NCBI GenBank assembly: GCA_003427395.1
Contig: BFEA01000013.1
Coordinates: 4,539,059 to 4,573,144, forward strand
Length of the DNA: 34,086 nt
Source: Chara braunii
Taxonomy: Eukaryota; Streptophyta; Charophyceae; Charales; Characeae
Direction: 5' to 3'
The position numbers and the translations under genes are program-made. Shown piece by piece: positions 20,690-30,342 of the stretch. The notes under the pieces were generated by a model that saw only the letters and a list, made by a program, of their open reading frames with translations, was not told where the DNA came from and searched no databases. Within the stretch, counting starts at the first letter, position 1. Each line of letters opens with the position of its first letter.

Positions 20690-21130
20690 GAGGCGGGAGA
20701 CGAAAGGCTAGATGTACTGAGGGTGATGAATGAGACGAAAGGCTGGATGTACTAAGGGTGATGAATGAGACGAAAGGTTGGATGTACTAAGGGTGATGAA
20801 TGAGACAAACGGCTGGATGTACTAAGGGTGATGAATGAAACGAAAGGTTGGACGTACTAAGGGNNNNNNNNNNNNNNNNNNNNNNNNNGACGTACTAAGG
20901 GTGATGAATGAGACGAAAAGTTGGATGTACTAAAGTGATGAATGGGACGAAAGGTTGGATGTACTAAGGGTGATGAATGAGACGAAAGGTTGAATGTACT
21001 AAGGGTGATGAATGAGACAAAAAGTTGGATGCACTAAAAATGATAAATGAGACGAAAGGCCTGATGTATTCAAGGTGATGAGTGAGACGAAAGGCCTGAT
21101 GTACTTAGGGTAATGAATGAGACGGAATAA
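20690..21130 (+). repeat. 35-bp tandem array, about 12 units, with an assembly gap
   Basis: Units start TGATGAATGAGACGAAAGG at 20724, 20759, 20794, 20829, then 20902, 20936, 20971, 21006, 21041, 21076 and 21111. A run of 25 N at 20864-20888 lies inside. Relative to the 35-bp phase, the N run replaces 22 bp of one unit, so its length is a placeholder and the true unit number is unknown. Confidence 0.95.
20864..20888. other. Assembly gap (25 N)
   Basis: Fixed-length N run in the 35-bp array, out of phase by 3 bp with the flanking units. Confidence 0.98.
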
Positions 21131-21642
21131 GCTTGAAGAAGTACTCGAAAGAGAACTCGACCCCCCACACACCCCTCTCCGCCCCAAGGAGTAAAGACTA
21201 GAAGAGACCCCGAGAAAGGAACAATAAAAGACAAAAAGAACCCTGGCAAAACTAACTACCTATTTGAGAGCCGATATATAGCAAAGTTTTGCACGACAGA
21301 GAAATCCGGAGAAAGGAGACAGGACAGAGAGAGAAAAAACAAATGACTAGGATGGGACCGCAAGGTGAAGGACCCGACAACGGCAAGCAGGTGAGTGACA
21401 AGACATGGGCGCATAGGGGCATAACCTGGTGCCAGGAGGGTCATTCGAACTCGGCATGGCAAGGACCCGAGGGGCGATGAACTGAGCAAGCGGGCACAAC
21501 AGATGACAAGAGAATAGTGAAGCCGAAAGGTGGACAACCCTGGTGGCCGCGGGACACTAGAAAGTAAGGGTCACAACGGGCTGCCAAGGCCATGCAGGAA
21601 GGGGGCCTTGATGACCGGAGAGCACTAGAGAAAGAAAGCACA
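21131..21642 (+). other. No recognised feature
   Basis: About 510 bp with no gene I can support. The - strand is open from 22160 to 21441 with low-complexity Ser/Pro/Leu composition, running across the neighbouring 26-bp repeat, so I do not call it. Confidence 0.4.
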
Positions 21643-21822
21643 AAGTGTCGGGGACCACCGACGGGACGAAGTGTCGGGGACCGCCGGTGGAACGAAATGT
21701 CCGGGACCACCACCAGGACAAAGTGTCGGGGACCACCGACGGGACAAAGTGTCGGGGACGACCAGGCGGGACAAGTACCAAGGACTAGCACGGGATAAGT
21801 GGCGGGGACATGAGAAGGTCTC
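21643..21822 (+). repeat. 26-bp tandem array, about 6-7 units
   Basis: AAGTGTCGGGGACCACCG-like units start at 21643, 21669, 21695, 21721, 21747 and 21773, with a degraded last one near 21797. The end of the array passes into the duplicated block at 21770. Confidence 0.92.
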
Positions 21823-21872
21823 GAGAGGAACTGCGGAGCGACATGAGAAAAAAAATACTTAAAGCAAGATGC

Positions 21873-21898
21873 GCCGTCAAGATCAAGATCTTGACGGC
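21873..21898 (+). repeat. Perfect 12-bp-arm palindromic hairpin
   Basis: Arms GCCGTCAAGATC (21873-21884) and GATCTTGACGGC (21887-21898) around AA. The homologous place in copy B (23287-23314) still has CACCG / CGGTG arms but has lost the middle. Confidence 0.9.
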
Positions 21899-22003
21899 CA
21901 AGAATATTGGCATCACTAGTGCAAACACTAGTGGGAGCAAACGGGAAGACCAGAAGGAAAAAAAAAAAAAGTAAAGAAACATGAAGGAGGAGGCATGGGA
22001 GCA

Positions 22004-22021
22004 ATCCGAAAAATCTCGGAT
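22004..22021 (+). repeat. TCCGA-type hairpin 1
   Basis: ATCCGA / TCGGAT arms around a 6-nt AAAATC loop. It is the counterpart of the perfect palindrome at 23414-23433. Confidence 0.75.
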
Positions 22022-22385
22022 CAGCCTCCCTCAAGAAAATGAAACCAAAAGAGACTTCATGTGAAAAATAGGCCGCCGAGAGAAAATCGGAGTACGAGGG
22101 GCAACTGTGTGGGAAAAATAGAGGTAAACGGAGACTCTCATGGGCATGAGGGAGCCACAATTGTAGTTTGAGATGTAACGAATTGCACCATGGGCATAGG
22201 GAGGGCCAAAACTAAGAGGAAAACCCTAGAAAAGGCCTTAACGACTACTTGACACTGGGCATGCTAGAAAAAAAGAAAGAAAAAGAAAAGAAAAAGTGGG
22301 AGAATAAGACAAAAGGAGTGAGAGGGAGTGAGTGGGTTGGTTGTTAGTAGGGACTGCCACAAGTAGGAACTGTCCAAAAAGAGAG

Positions 22386-22411
22386 GGAAAAAAAAAAAAA
22401 AAAAAAAAAAA
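22386..22411 (+). repeat. Poly-A run
   Basis: About 25 consecutive A within a purine-rich stretch, between the duplicated block and the 162-bp repeats. Confidence 0.9.
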
Positions 22412-22708
22412 ACACGGTCGTAACGGTAAAAAACGGTCACTCGGGGAGATACATCTGTGACCAGATACATTCTGGAATATAACGATTACAAAGGACCTTG
22501 GTTTTCTCTTGATTATGCAGAGAAAATCAAGAAAAAGCAAGGCCCCATGCAACGGAGATGCAACGAATTGCACAAGGGAAGAGAAACACATGTTTTAGAT
22601 GCATCAGGAGCCAATATTGAGTCAAGATGCACTTGAAAGTTGACCGTTTATTTTTACTTCAATTTTGGGCTAGTTGTGGGGCAATGGGGCTAGGAAATTG
22701 ACCCCTAC

Positions 22709-22734
22709 TGCAGTCCGAGTTACAACGGATTGCA
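22709..22734 (+). repeat. TCCG-type hairpin 2
   Basis: TGCAGTCCG (22709-22717) pairs with CGGATTGCA (22726-22734), with one G-T pair and an 8-nt loop. Confidence 0.8.
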
Positions 22735-22870
22735 TGAGGAAGGGAAAACACATGTTTTAAGTGCACCCGGAGCCAATATTGAGCTCGGATGCACTTGAAA
22801 ATTGAACACTTCATTTCCTTTCAATTAGGGGGAAGTTGTGGGGCTGTGGGACTAGGGAAATGGTCGCAGT

Positions 22871-22896
22871 TGCAGTCCGAGAAATAACGGACTGCA
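22871..22896 (+). repeat. TCCG-type hairpin 3
   Basis: TGCAGTCCG (22871-22879) and CGGACTGCA (22888-22896) form a perfect 9-bp stem with an 8-nt loop. Confidence 0.85.
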
Positions 22897-22905
22897 TAAG
22901 GATGC

Positions 22906-23179
22906 CTAGACCAAGGGAAAATGAGCCATGGTAAACCCCAAAAGGCTAGAAAAAAGTGACTTCGGCATGAGGCAAAAAGAGACGGTAAATGGCAACCCTG
23001 AGATGAGGATCTTGCAACCGAGAATGATCGGCACACATGGGGCACTTGAGGAGGGGATATTGGAACACACAAAGACAAGGAGGTCCCAAAATAAAAATCG
23101 GACGTCATCCGGAACGATGTCGAGGACTAAATGAGCCCGAATAAAAATAGTCAAAAATGAGACATGCGCTAGTGGGACT
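22906..23179 (+). other. No recognised feature
   Basis: Noncoding. Open frames are short and show no conservation that I can see. Confidence 0.4.
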
Positions 23180-23413
23180 ACCGGCGGGACAAAGAAATGA
23201 AACTAGTACGGGGAAAGTGGCGGGGACCTGAGATGTCCCAAAGGAACCATGAGCCGACATGAGGAATGGTTACACAAAGCAAACGGCACCGACGAAATCA
23301 GTATCTAGACGGTGGAAAATATTAGCACCACTAGTGCAATCACTAGGGGGATCAAGTGGGAGAGTCATGAAAGAAAAGAAAGCAAAATGATGATGATGGA
23401 AGGGATGCCCAGC

Positions 23414-23433
23414 AGTCCGAGATATCTCGGACT
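23414..23433 (+). repeat. Perfect 20-bp palindrome (TCCGA-type hairpin 4)
   Basis: AGTCCGAGAT followed directly by its exact reverse complement ATCTCGGACT. Confidence 0.92.
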
Positions 23434-23730
23434 AGCTAGGCATGAGAAAATAGAGCCCTAAGGAGCTCAACACAGAAAAAAGGTTGTCTAAAGCAAATCG
23501 GAGCAAAGGGGGTTCAAAATTGAGACTAACGGAGGCAAAATGGAACCCCTCATGAGCATGGGGGTGTAATTATTGTAATCGAGATATAACGGTCAACTGT
23601 TGAGTCTGAATCTGGCCATAGATCAGGATCCCTGGCCTAGAAAAAAACTCGACAACCACTTTACACTTGTCACATCAGAAATAAAATAAAAAAAAATAAA
23701 AATGAGAAAAAATGGAGGAAGAATGAGACA

Positions 23731-23756
23731 AAGGGGAAAAAAAGAGTGGAGGAGAA
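23731..23756 (+). promoter_or_regulatory. Candidate polypurine tract before the 3' LTR
   Basis: AAGGGGAAAAAAAGAG, a T, then GGAGGAGAA, followed by TGTGCC, a possible TG start of the 3' LTR. If correct, the LTR is 23757-30342, about 6.6 kb. It cannot be confirmed because the 5' LTR start is outside the window; other purine tracts (22262-22325, 24838-24929) also fit. Confidence 0.2.
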
Positions 23757-23825
23757 TGTGCCGGCCTATTGGGACTGGCCAGCAGGTCCCTACTGTGACC
23801 TCATCCCTCCAGATTTAGTGGAGGG

Positions 23826-23868
23826 CAATCCGGATTGTAGAGATATGACCCTTGGAGCAATATCTCTA
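23826..23868 (+). repeat. Adjacent palindrome and hairpin
   Basis: CAATCCGGATTG (23826-23837) is a perfect 12-bp palindrome. Directly after it TAGAGATAT (23838-23846) pairs with ATATCTCTA (23860-23868) over a 13-nt loop. Confidence 0.85.
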
Positions 23869-23937
23869 GAAAATCTGAATTAAAAAAAGAAAATTGAGAG
23901 AAAATGCAAAAGGAAAATGATTGTTTTTTTTTTGGGT

Positions 23938-23962
23938 CATGGATCTGAGATTTAGATCCATG
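23938..23962 (+). repeat. 9-bp-stem hairpin
   Basis: CATGGATCT and AGATCCATG arms around a 7-nt GAGATTT loop, perfect. Confidence 0.85.
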
Positions 23963-24186
23963 GAGGAGGGAATATGGTCGTTTTTTATGAGGTCAACTCA
24001 AACGGCCAACTCCATAATAAGTTGGCAGCCCAAAATGGAAAGAAACAAAAAAAGGAAAAAACAAAACTGTGCAATTGGCCCAAACAGAGGACAAGATGCA
24101 CCAAAAATTGAAAAGATGAGCTTTGGGGCTTAAATTTGAAGCAAGGATCACCAAAGGGTAGCTCGGAATATTGCTGGTTTTGGATC

Positions 24187-24237
24187 TCAGCCAGATTCAT
24201 GGCTGAAATAGCACCGAGGCATGAGAAAATACCTCGG
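24187..24237 (+). repeat. Two consecutive hairpins
   Basis: TCAGCCA / TGGCTGA (24187-24206, 6-nt loop) and CCGAGG / CCTCGG (24214-24237, 12-nt loop), both perfect. Confidence 0.75.
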
Positions 24238-24317
24238 CCTACCAAAAATGAGGTTGGGCATTTGGACTCAAGGGGGCAGCATTTTAAAAGAAAAAGGAGG
24301 CTGAAGGAGGCCAAGAG

Positions 24318-24350
24318 GCAATCCGAGTTGGTACCAACCACTCGGACTGC
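24318..24350 (+). repeat. TCCGA-type hairpin 5
   Basis: GCAATCCGAGT (24318-24328) pairs with ACTCGGACTGC (24340-24350), 10 of 11 bp. The interior contains the palindrome TGGTACCA. The core is the same as in hairpins 2, 3 and 4. Confidence 0.85.
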
Positions 24351-24929
24351 ATGTACTTGGCCAAAATGAGGCCCAATTACCCCCGGAGGGACCTAGTGGT
24401 CGGTTTTCGCCTTGGGTGTACCTCTGTTCAGTTTGGGGCACATGGGGAGGCTCATGGGCAGGCCGGTACTCCGGTTTCAACCTACATAAGCTGAGGGAGC
24501 AGCCCGCCACACTCACATTTGCATGAGGAATGCCCATGCTGCCCAAGTGAGCTCATAGGAGCACTTCTCTCACTTGGAGTAAGGAGAGGGGAGCCCCTGC
24601 CAGTTTGGGAGCTTAGAGGGGACTCTAGACTAGTGTGAGGAGCTCTAGAGGCTGGTGGTAGTGAGGGTGGCCTAGGAAGGTGATCCGCCATAGCCCCTAC
24701 GATGTGAGGAAGAAGGAAAGGTTAGAAGGAGTCTCATTCGCCCTCATAGAGGGGAGGACTCCATAGCCATAGTGATAGGAATTTGTCATCATCAGGAAGA
24801 AACTGAGGAGGAGGGATGAGAAGGGCTTGAGAAAGAAGGGAGTCATAGCCAAGTGAAGGAGAAAGCATCATCAAGATTCATACTTCAACTCCAAGATACT
24901 AGAGGAGGTGAGTGGAAAGAAGGAGAATT
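24351..24929 (+). other. Noncoding stretch before the pyrimidine tract
   Basis: No supported gene. A CTACATAAG (TATA-like) lies near 24482 and GAG|GTGAGT (splice-donor-like) near 24905. Neither has supporting context. Confidence 0.35.
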
Positions 24930-25195
24930 TCCTTCTTCTTCTTCTTCTTCTCCTTGTTCTTCTTCATTTTTTTTCTTCATTTTCTTCTTATTCTTCTTCT
25001 TCTTCTTCTTCCTTCTCTTCTTCTTCTTCTGCTTTTTCTTCTTCTTCTTTTTCTTCTTCTCCTTCTCCTTCTCCTTCTCCTTCTTCTTCTTGCTCCTCAT
25101 CTCCTCTTCCTTCCTCCTCTTCCTCTTCTCCTACTCCTCCATATTCCCTCATTTCCTTTTGTTCTTCTTCCTCATCTTCTTTCTCTCCATAGACA
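24930..25195 (+). repeat. (CTT)n-type polypyrimidine tract
   Basis: About 265 bp, nearly pure C/T on +, mainly TTC triplets with CTC and TTTT interruptions. Phe/Ser/Leu-only and Lys/Glu-only open frames here are low complexity. Confidence 0.95.
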
Positions 25196-25265
25196 CTTTC
25201 CAAAGCTTAGAGTAGATAGTAGGAGGCTTTTTCACTAGTAATGGTCTCCCCATGGGCTCATCCTT

Positions 25266-25732
25266 CACTCCCATGTGAATCGCCACTTTCTATTTTGTGA
25301 TTTGATGCATATGAGTGAGTTTCACTCACTCACCCCCCAATTTTTCTCCATTTCGTCACTTAGTAGCAAATCGCAACTTTTGTTTGTGCTCATCCTAGTG
25401 TTTTCTATGATTTATCACTCTTGTTTAGTCCATTCCTTCACTCCCATGTGAATCGCCACTTTCTATCTTGTGATTTCATGCATGAGAGTGAGTTTCACTC
25501 ACTTTCCCCTCACTTTTTCCCCATTTCTTCAACCATTAGCAAATCGTAACTTTTGTTTGTGCTCATCCTAGTGTTTTTGATGGTCTATCACTCTTGTTTA
25601 GTCCATACCTTCACTCCCATGTGAATCGCCACTTTCTATCTTGTAATTTCATGCATAAGAGTGAGTTTCACTCACTCTCCCCTCACTTTTTCTCCATTTC
25701 TGCACTTAGTAGCAAATCGCAACTTTTGTTTT
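25266..25732 (+). repeat. 173-bp tandem repeat, about 2.7 units
   Basis: CACTCCCATGTGAATCGCC at 25266, 25439 and 25612. Each unit has a GAGTGA-GTT-TCACTC hairpin and AGCAAATCGCAACTTTTG. The last unit runs directly into the 91-bp satellite at about 25733. Confidence 0.93.
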
Positions 25733-26995
25733 CACTAGTCATATGCAGATTTTCTCACTAGTCACACCCTTGCTTTGTGCATTTCGTACACTTGGTGATA
25801 TAGCCTGATTCATCCTTGGTTGCTCCACTAGTCGCATGCATGTATTCTCACTAGTCACACTTGTGTTTTGTGCATTTCGTACACTTGGTGACAGTCCGAT
25901 TCATCCTTGGCTGCTCCACTAGTCACATGCATGTGTTATCACTAGTCACACTCTTGCTTTGTCCATCTCATACACTGGTGATAGTCCGATTCATCCTTGG
26001 CTGTTCCACTAGTCATATGCATGTGTTCTCACTAGTCACACTCTTGCTTTGTTCATTTCGTACACTTGGTGATAGTCGGATTCATCCTTGGCTGTTCCAC
26101 TAGTCATATGCATGTGTTGTCACTAGTCACACTCTTGGTTTGTCCATTTCACACACTTGGTGATTGTCCGATTCATCCTTGGCTGTTCCACTAGCCATAT
26201 GCATGCGTTCTCACTACTCACACTCTTGCTTTGTGCATTTCATACACGTGGTGAAAGTCCGATTCATCCTTGGATGTTCCACTAGTCATATGCATGTGTT
26301 CTCACTAGTCAATACTCTTGCTTTGTCCATTTCACACACTTGGTGATAGTCTGATTCATCCTTGGTTGTTCCACTAGTCATATGCATGTATTCTCACTAG
26401 TCGCACTCTTGCTTTGTGCATTTCATACACTTGGTGATAGTCCGATTCATCCTTGGTTGTTCCACTAGTCGTATGCATGTGTTCTCACTAGTCACACTCT
26501 TGTCTTGGGCATTTCATACACTTGGTGATAGTCTGATTCATCCTTGGCTGTTCCACTAGTCATATGCATGTGTTCTCACTTGTCACACTCTTGCTTTGTA
26601 CATTTCATACACTTGGTGATAGTCCGATTCATCCTTGGATGTTCCACTAGTCATATGCATGTGTTCTCACTAGTCACACTCTTGCGTTGGCCATTTCTTA
26701 ACTTGGTGATAGTGTGATTCATCCTTGGTTGTTCCACTAGTCATATGCATGTGTTCTCACTAGTCACACTCTTGCTTTGTGCATTTCATACACTTGGTGA
26801 TAGTCCGATTCATCCTTGGTTGTTCCACTAGTCATATGCATGTGTTCTCACTATTCATACTGTTGATTTGTCAATTTTGCACATTTGGTGATAGTCTGAT
26901 TCATCCATGATTGTTTCACTAGTCATATATATGTGTTCTCACTAATCACACTCTTGCTTTGTGCCTTTCATACACTTGGTGGTAGTTCGATTCAT
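25733..26995 (+). repeat. 91-bp satellite array, about 14 units (3' LTR copy)
   Basis: Same unit as 1-1190, with the ACTAGTCATATGCATGTG core in nearly every unit. Some units carry private 1-bp losses, as in the 5' LTR. Confidence 0.95.
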
Positions 26996-27825
26996 TCTTG
27001 GTTAGTCGACTTGTCACACACATGGCCTGACGAGACCCCCTGTGTTCTAATCGAAAGCGGTAAATAGGAGGTAAGAAAAATGGCTGTTTTTTTATACTAG
27101 GACCGTTATTGCTACTGTTGTTGTGCATAAAAAATGTTTCTGCTGCTACTTACAACTGACCAAGTCCCTTGCTGCGACTGTTGCCACTGAAAAACCAATG
27201 GCCAACCCCCGGAGCATGGGCCGGTCCGAAAATGGGACTAAGGGGTCAATGCGACCAGGGGGCACTTCAACCAAGTTCCGTCAAAACAGGGATATGAGGG
27301 TTGGGGTTTCTCATACCTCATATCCTAGGCATTAACAGATGACCTGCAAAACCTGCAGATCATCTGAGTCCCGTTTCCTGTAAAAACGGAAAATGAACTT
27401 CACCGAACTGTTCACCTTGAGGCTCGGACGGCGCCCGAAAACGGCAAGTAGGGATAAACGACGACGGAATCCGACCAAACTTGGTGGGGTGCTTCCATTG
27501 GGTACAGATAGCGAGCCCACCGAATTAGGACTCATTCTAACATCGTTTGGGTAAGGAAATGCAAGTCTGTGTTTTTCGGCTCTTCCCCCTTAGGCAAAAA
27601 AATGACAAAATCTGCAAAATCTGCAAAATCTGCAAAATCTGTGGATCTGCAGATCTGCAGATCTGCAAAAACTGCGTTTTCTGAAATCTGTGTTTTCTGC
27701 AAGTTTATGCTTTCTGCATATCTGCTGTAGGACTAGTGCTGCAGGTCTGAAGTTTTTGAAGTTTGGGACAAAGGAAATCTTAGGGAGACAAAGCCGGACG
27801 TGTAAAGGGGGACGTAGTATCGGAC
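26996..27825 (+). other. Single-copy LTR segment (3' LTR copy)
   Basis: Counterpart of 1191-1980, with an expanded CTGCAAAAT / CTGCAGAT run at about 27600-27668. No gene. Confidence 0.55.
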
Positions 27826-28760
27826 ACCTCACACCGTCTTCCTCCTCCATCTTCTTCACTCATCCACCATACCCGACCACCTCACACCATTTTCCTCTTC
27901 CACCTTCTTCATCCATCCACCATAGCCAACCACCTCGCACCATCTTCCTCCTCCATCTTCTTCACCCATCCACCATAGCCAACGACCTCACACCATCTTC
28001 CTCCTCCATCTTCNTCTTCCTCCTCCATCTTCGTCAAGCATCCTCCATAGCCAACCACCTCGCAGCCTCTTCCTCCTCCATCTCCTTCACCCATCCACCT
28101 AGCCAACCACCACACATCATTTTCCTCCTCCGTTTTCTTCACCCATCCACCATAGCCAACCACCTCACACCATCTTCCTCCTCCATCCTCTTCAGCCATC
28201 CACCATAGCCAGCCACTTCGCACCATCTTTCTCCTCCATCCTCTTCACCCATCCGCCATAGCCAACCACCTCACACCATCTTCCTCCTCCATCTTCTTCA
28301 CCCGCCCACCATAACCGACCACCTCACACCATCTCCCCCCTCCATCATCCTGAACCATCCTCCATAGCCAACCACCGCACACCATCTTCCTTCGCCATCT
28401 TCTTCACCCATCCACCATAGCCAACCACCTCGCGCCATCTTCCTTCTCCATCTTCTTCACCCATTCACCATAACCAACCACCTCACATCACCTTCCTCCT
28501 CCATCTTCGTCAACCATCCTCCATAGCCAACCACCTCGCACCCTCTTCCTCCTCCATCTCCTTCACTCATCCACCATAGCCAACCACCACACATCGTCTT
28601 CCTTCGCCATCTCCTCCACCCATCCACCATAGCCGACAACCTCACACCATCTTCCTCCGCCATCTTCTTCACCCATCCGCCATAGCCAACCACCTCGCAC
28701 CATCTTTCTCCTCCATCATCTTCAACCATCCTCCATAGCCAACCGCCTCACGCCCCCTTC
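27826..28760 (+). repeat. 53-bp minisatellite (3' LTR copy)
   Basis: Same 53-bp unit as 1981-2930. One N at 28014 falls at an irregular unit junction. Confidence 0.93.
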
Positions 28761-28885
28761 CCCCTTCATCTCATTCACCAACCAAAGGCCATGACCAAAG
28801 GGGCGCAAAAAAGCAAGGTAGAGAAAAGAGGACCTTAGGTAGGACGGTGGGACACGTATGGGATAAGTTGATTAGGAGCAGGATG

Positions 28886-28955
<70 letters not shown>

Positions 28956-28956
28956 N

Positions 28957-29003
<47 letters not shown>
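28886..29003 (+). repeat. (CT)n microsatellite in 3' LTR
   Basis: Almost pure CT dinucleotide, with an N at 28956. Confidence 0.97.
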
Positions 29004-29005
<2 letters not shown>

Positions 29006-30014
29006 TCCCCCCTTATCCTCTTTTCTCCTCCTCTCCCTTGCCTCCTCTTCTTCGTCCTTCACCACCGCCTCCCTCTCCCCTTCGTCATCCTTCTCTTACA
29101 ATCTAAAAGCCTTTGACCCTACCTCCTCCCCCTCTCCCCTCTTGGCGTAGAACTAACCCTCCCCTACTCACGTGTTACGTTGCCAGGGAACGAACGGTGA
29201 AACGAATTTGTCCTGACTTGGTGGAGAAAGTGGGCGAGGGAATGGTTGTTGGTCCCTTGTGCTGCCAAGAAGGAAAGGAAAGGGGAACTTTGAGAAATTG
29301 GAAGGAGGCAAGTCTGGAAAAGGGACTAGAAAGAGTTGATACTTAAAGCAAGGTCAGTTGACTCAACTATTACCCCGACTGCACGACTAAGGGAGGAGAT
29401 TGACCTGGACTGAGGAAGGAAAAGGAAAGCAGAAAAGGCTAAGGAAAAGTGAACTTAGGCTTGTGGGAGGGATTATGTGTCGACTCCATGTGGGGGGATG
29501 CTTTGCATAAATTGTGTTGGATGTGTAGGTAAGTAGCCTAAAAAGTCATTGAGCGGGAATGGGTCCCGGGTATGCCGGGCGGCAAAGAGAAAGTGGGACC
29601 GAGGTCAAACGGGTTGTGGACTTAACCCTTGCCCTTGAATAAGTTCTTGAGCATGTTTGTGCAAAGCAAAGTCGGCCATAGCAAATTGCAAGACATAAGG
29701 CAGCCAAGACGGCCGCCTAGATTAAAATGAAAAATTTGGGGGTGTATGCGGGATGGCGCCCCGAAAAGACTAAGGGGCGTATAGGATAAATGCATAAGTT
29801 GGACAAAAGGGAGACGTGTATGATGTATGCGACAACGAAAGGTACGAGTAGGATGGCCAAAATGGAAGCAGGCAAAAGCCCTAGGGAGGCGTACAGGAAC
29901 CGCGAGACGTGGTCCACGGGCCCGAGCCGAAGGGCGGCCGCATGCGCATAAAGGCTTTGAGGAATCCTGACTTAGTGAATGCATGTGTGGCCCAAGGATG
30001 GCGCTTGGCCTGCG
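29004..30014 (+). other. Single-copy 3' part of the 3' LTR
   Basis: Counterpart of 3205-4231. No gene. Confidence 0.5.
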
Positions 30015-30038
30015 CATAAAAGAAGGACTTTCAATAAA
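30015..30038 (+). promoter_or_regulatory. TATA-like box and poly(A) signal of the 3' LTR
   Basis: CATAAAAG 30015-30022 and AATAAA 30033-30038, as in the 5' LTR. In this copy the AATAAA would end the element transcript. Confidence 0.4.
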
Positions 30039-30142
30039 CCCCCTAGACTGCTTGAGCATTGGAAGGAGCAATTGCGTGATAACACCTCAAAGCATCAAGA
30101 AAAATCGCGATTGACGAAAAGTTTTTGCGAGTCTACCATCCG

Positions 30143-30185
30143 GCGAGAGGGCGGAGCTACATCCCCAATGTCAAAGCTCTCTCGC
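30143..30185 (+). promoter_or_regulatory. Conserved stem-loop in R/U5 (3' LTR)
   Basis: Same three nested arms as 4363-4405, with every paired base identical; the loop reads CCCCA. Confidence 0.5.
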
Positions 30186-30342
30186 AGAATGGCCCATCCC
30201 CATCCATCTCAAAGCACTAGGTGGGGGTGCCCCTGTGACGAGCGCTTCGCGCCCTGAGCGTGAGTGCAAGCGAAGCAGAGCGAACTGGGACCCGCAGTGG
30301 GGTCGACTCAGGCTAGAAAGTCTAACAGGGTACGGCCCTACA

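Larger units (their letters stand above)
21770..22330 (+). repeat. Diverged segmental duplication, copy A
   Basis: Matches 23180-23757 in the same order. Shared marks: ACTAG.ACGGG, AGTGGCGGGGAC, AGCGACATGAG / AGCCGACATGAG, a hairpin, CACTAGTG, a TCCGA hairpin, TCATGGGCATGAGGG / TCATGAGCATGGGGG, GAGATGTAACG / GAGATATAACG, CCCTAGAAAA / GCCTAGAAAA, and a purine-rich end with GAATAAGACAAAAGG / GAATGAGACAAAGGG. Noncoding. Confidence 0.7.
22547..22905 (+). repeat. 162-bp tandem duplication, two units plus part of a third
   Basis: ACACATGTTTTA at 22586 and 22748, and TGCAGTCCG at 22709 and 22871, both give 162 bp. Each unit has GGAGCCAATATTGAG, GATGCACTTGAAA and GTTGTGGGGC, and begins with the TCCG hairpin. 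Confidence 0.85.
23180..23757 (+). repeat. Diverged segmental duplication, copy B
   Basis: Partner of 21770-22330, about 1.4 kb downstream. It ends in purine-rich DNA, then TGTGCC at 23757. Confidence 0.7.
1..30342 (+). mobile_element. Giant Ty3/gypsy-type LTR retrotransposon, decayed (left end outside window)
   Basis: Seen: the block order in 1-4562 recurs in 25733-30342 in the same orientation, and between the two copies lie gag, protease, RT, RNase H and integrase in that order, all on +. Both copies stop matching right after ...CTACA, the canonical CA end of an LTR. Protease-RT-RNase H-integrase order is the Ty3/gypsy order (copia elements place integrase before RT). The two LTR ends are 25,780 bp apart, so with an LTR of at least 4.6 kb the element spans at least about 30 kb. 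Extra material flanks gag-pol on both sides: a tandem module block upstream, and an extra ORF plus satellite-rich DNA downstream. Every coding part carries stops or frameshifts, so this copy needs proteins from elsewhere to move. The outer left end and the left target-site duplication are not in the window. Confidence 0.85.
25733..30342 (+). mobile_element. 3' LTR (minimum extent)
   Basis: This is the second copy of 1-4562, ending in CTACA at 30342. Its left limit is only the place where similarity to visible 5' LTR sequence starts, and the real LTR may begin further left (see the candidate tract at 23731). The base after it belongs to an older antisense gag. Confidence 0.78.

Noticed and set aside
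21441-22160. 239-codon open frame on the - strand
   Set aside because: Crosses the 26-bp array and the duplicated block, has low-complexity Ser/Pro/Leu content, and is not open in the duplicated copy B.
24853-25238. Phe/Ser/Leu and Lys/Glu open frames over the CTT tract
   Set aside because: Low-complexity translation of a triplet tract.
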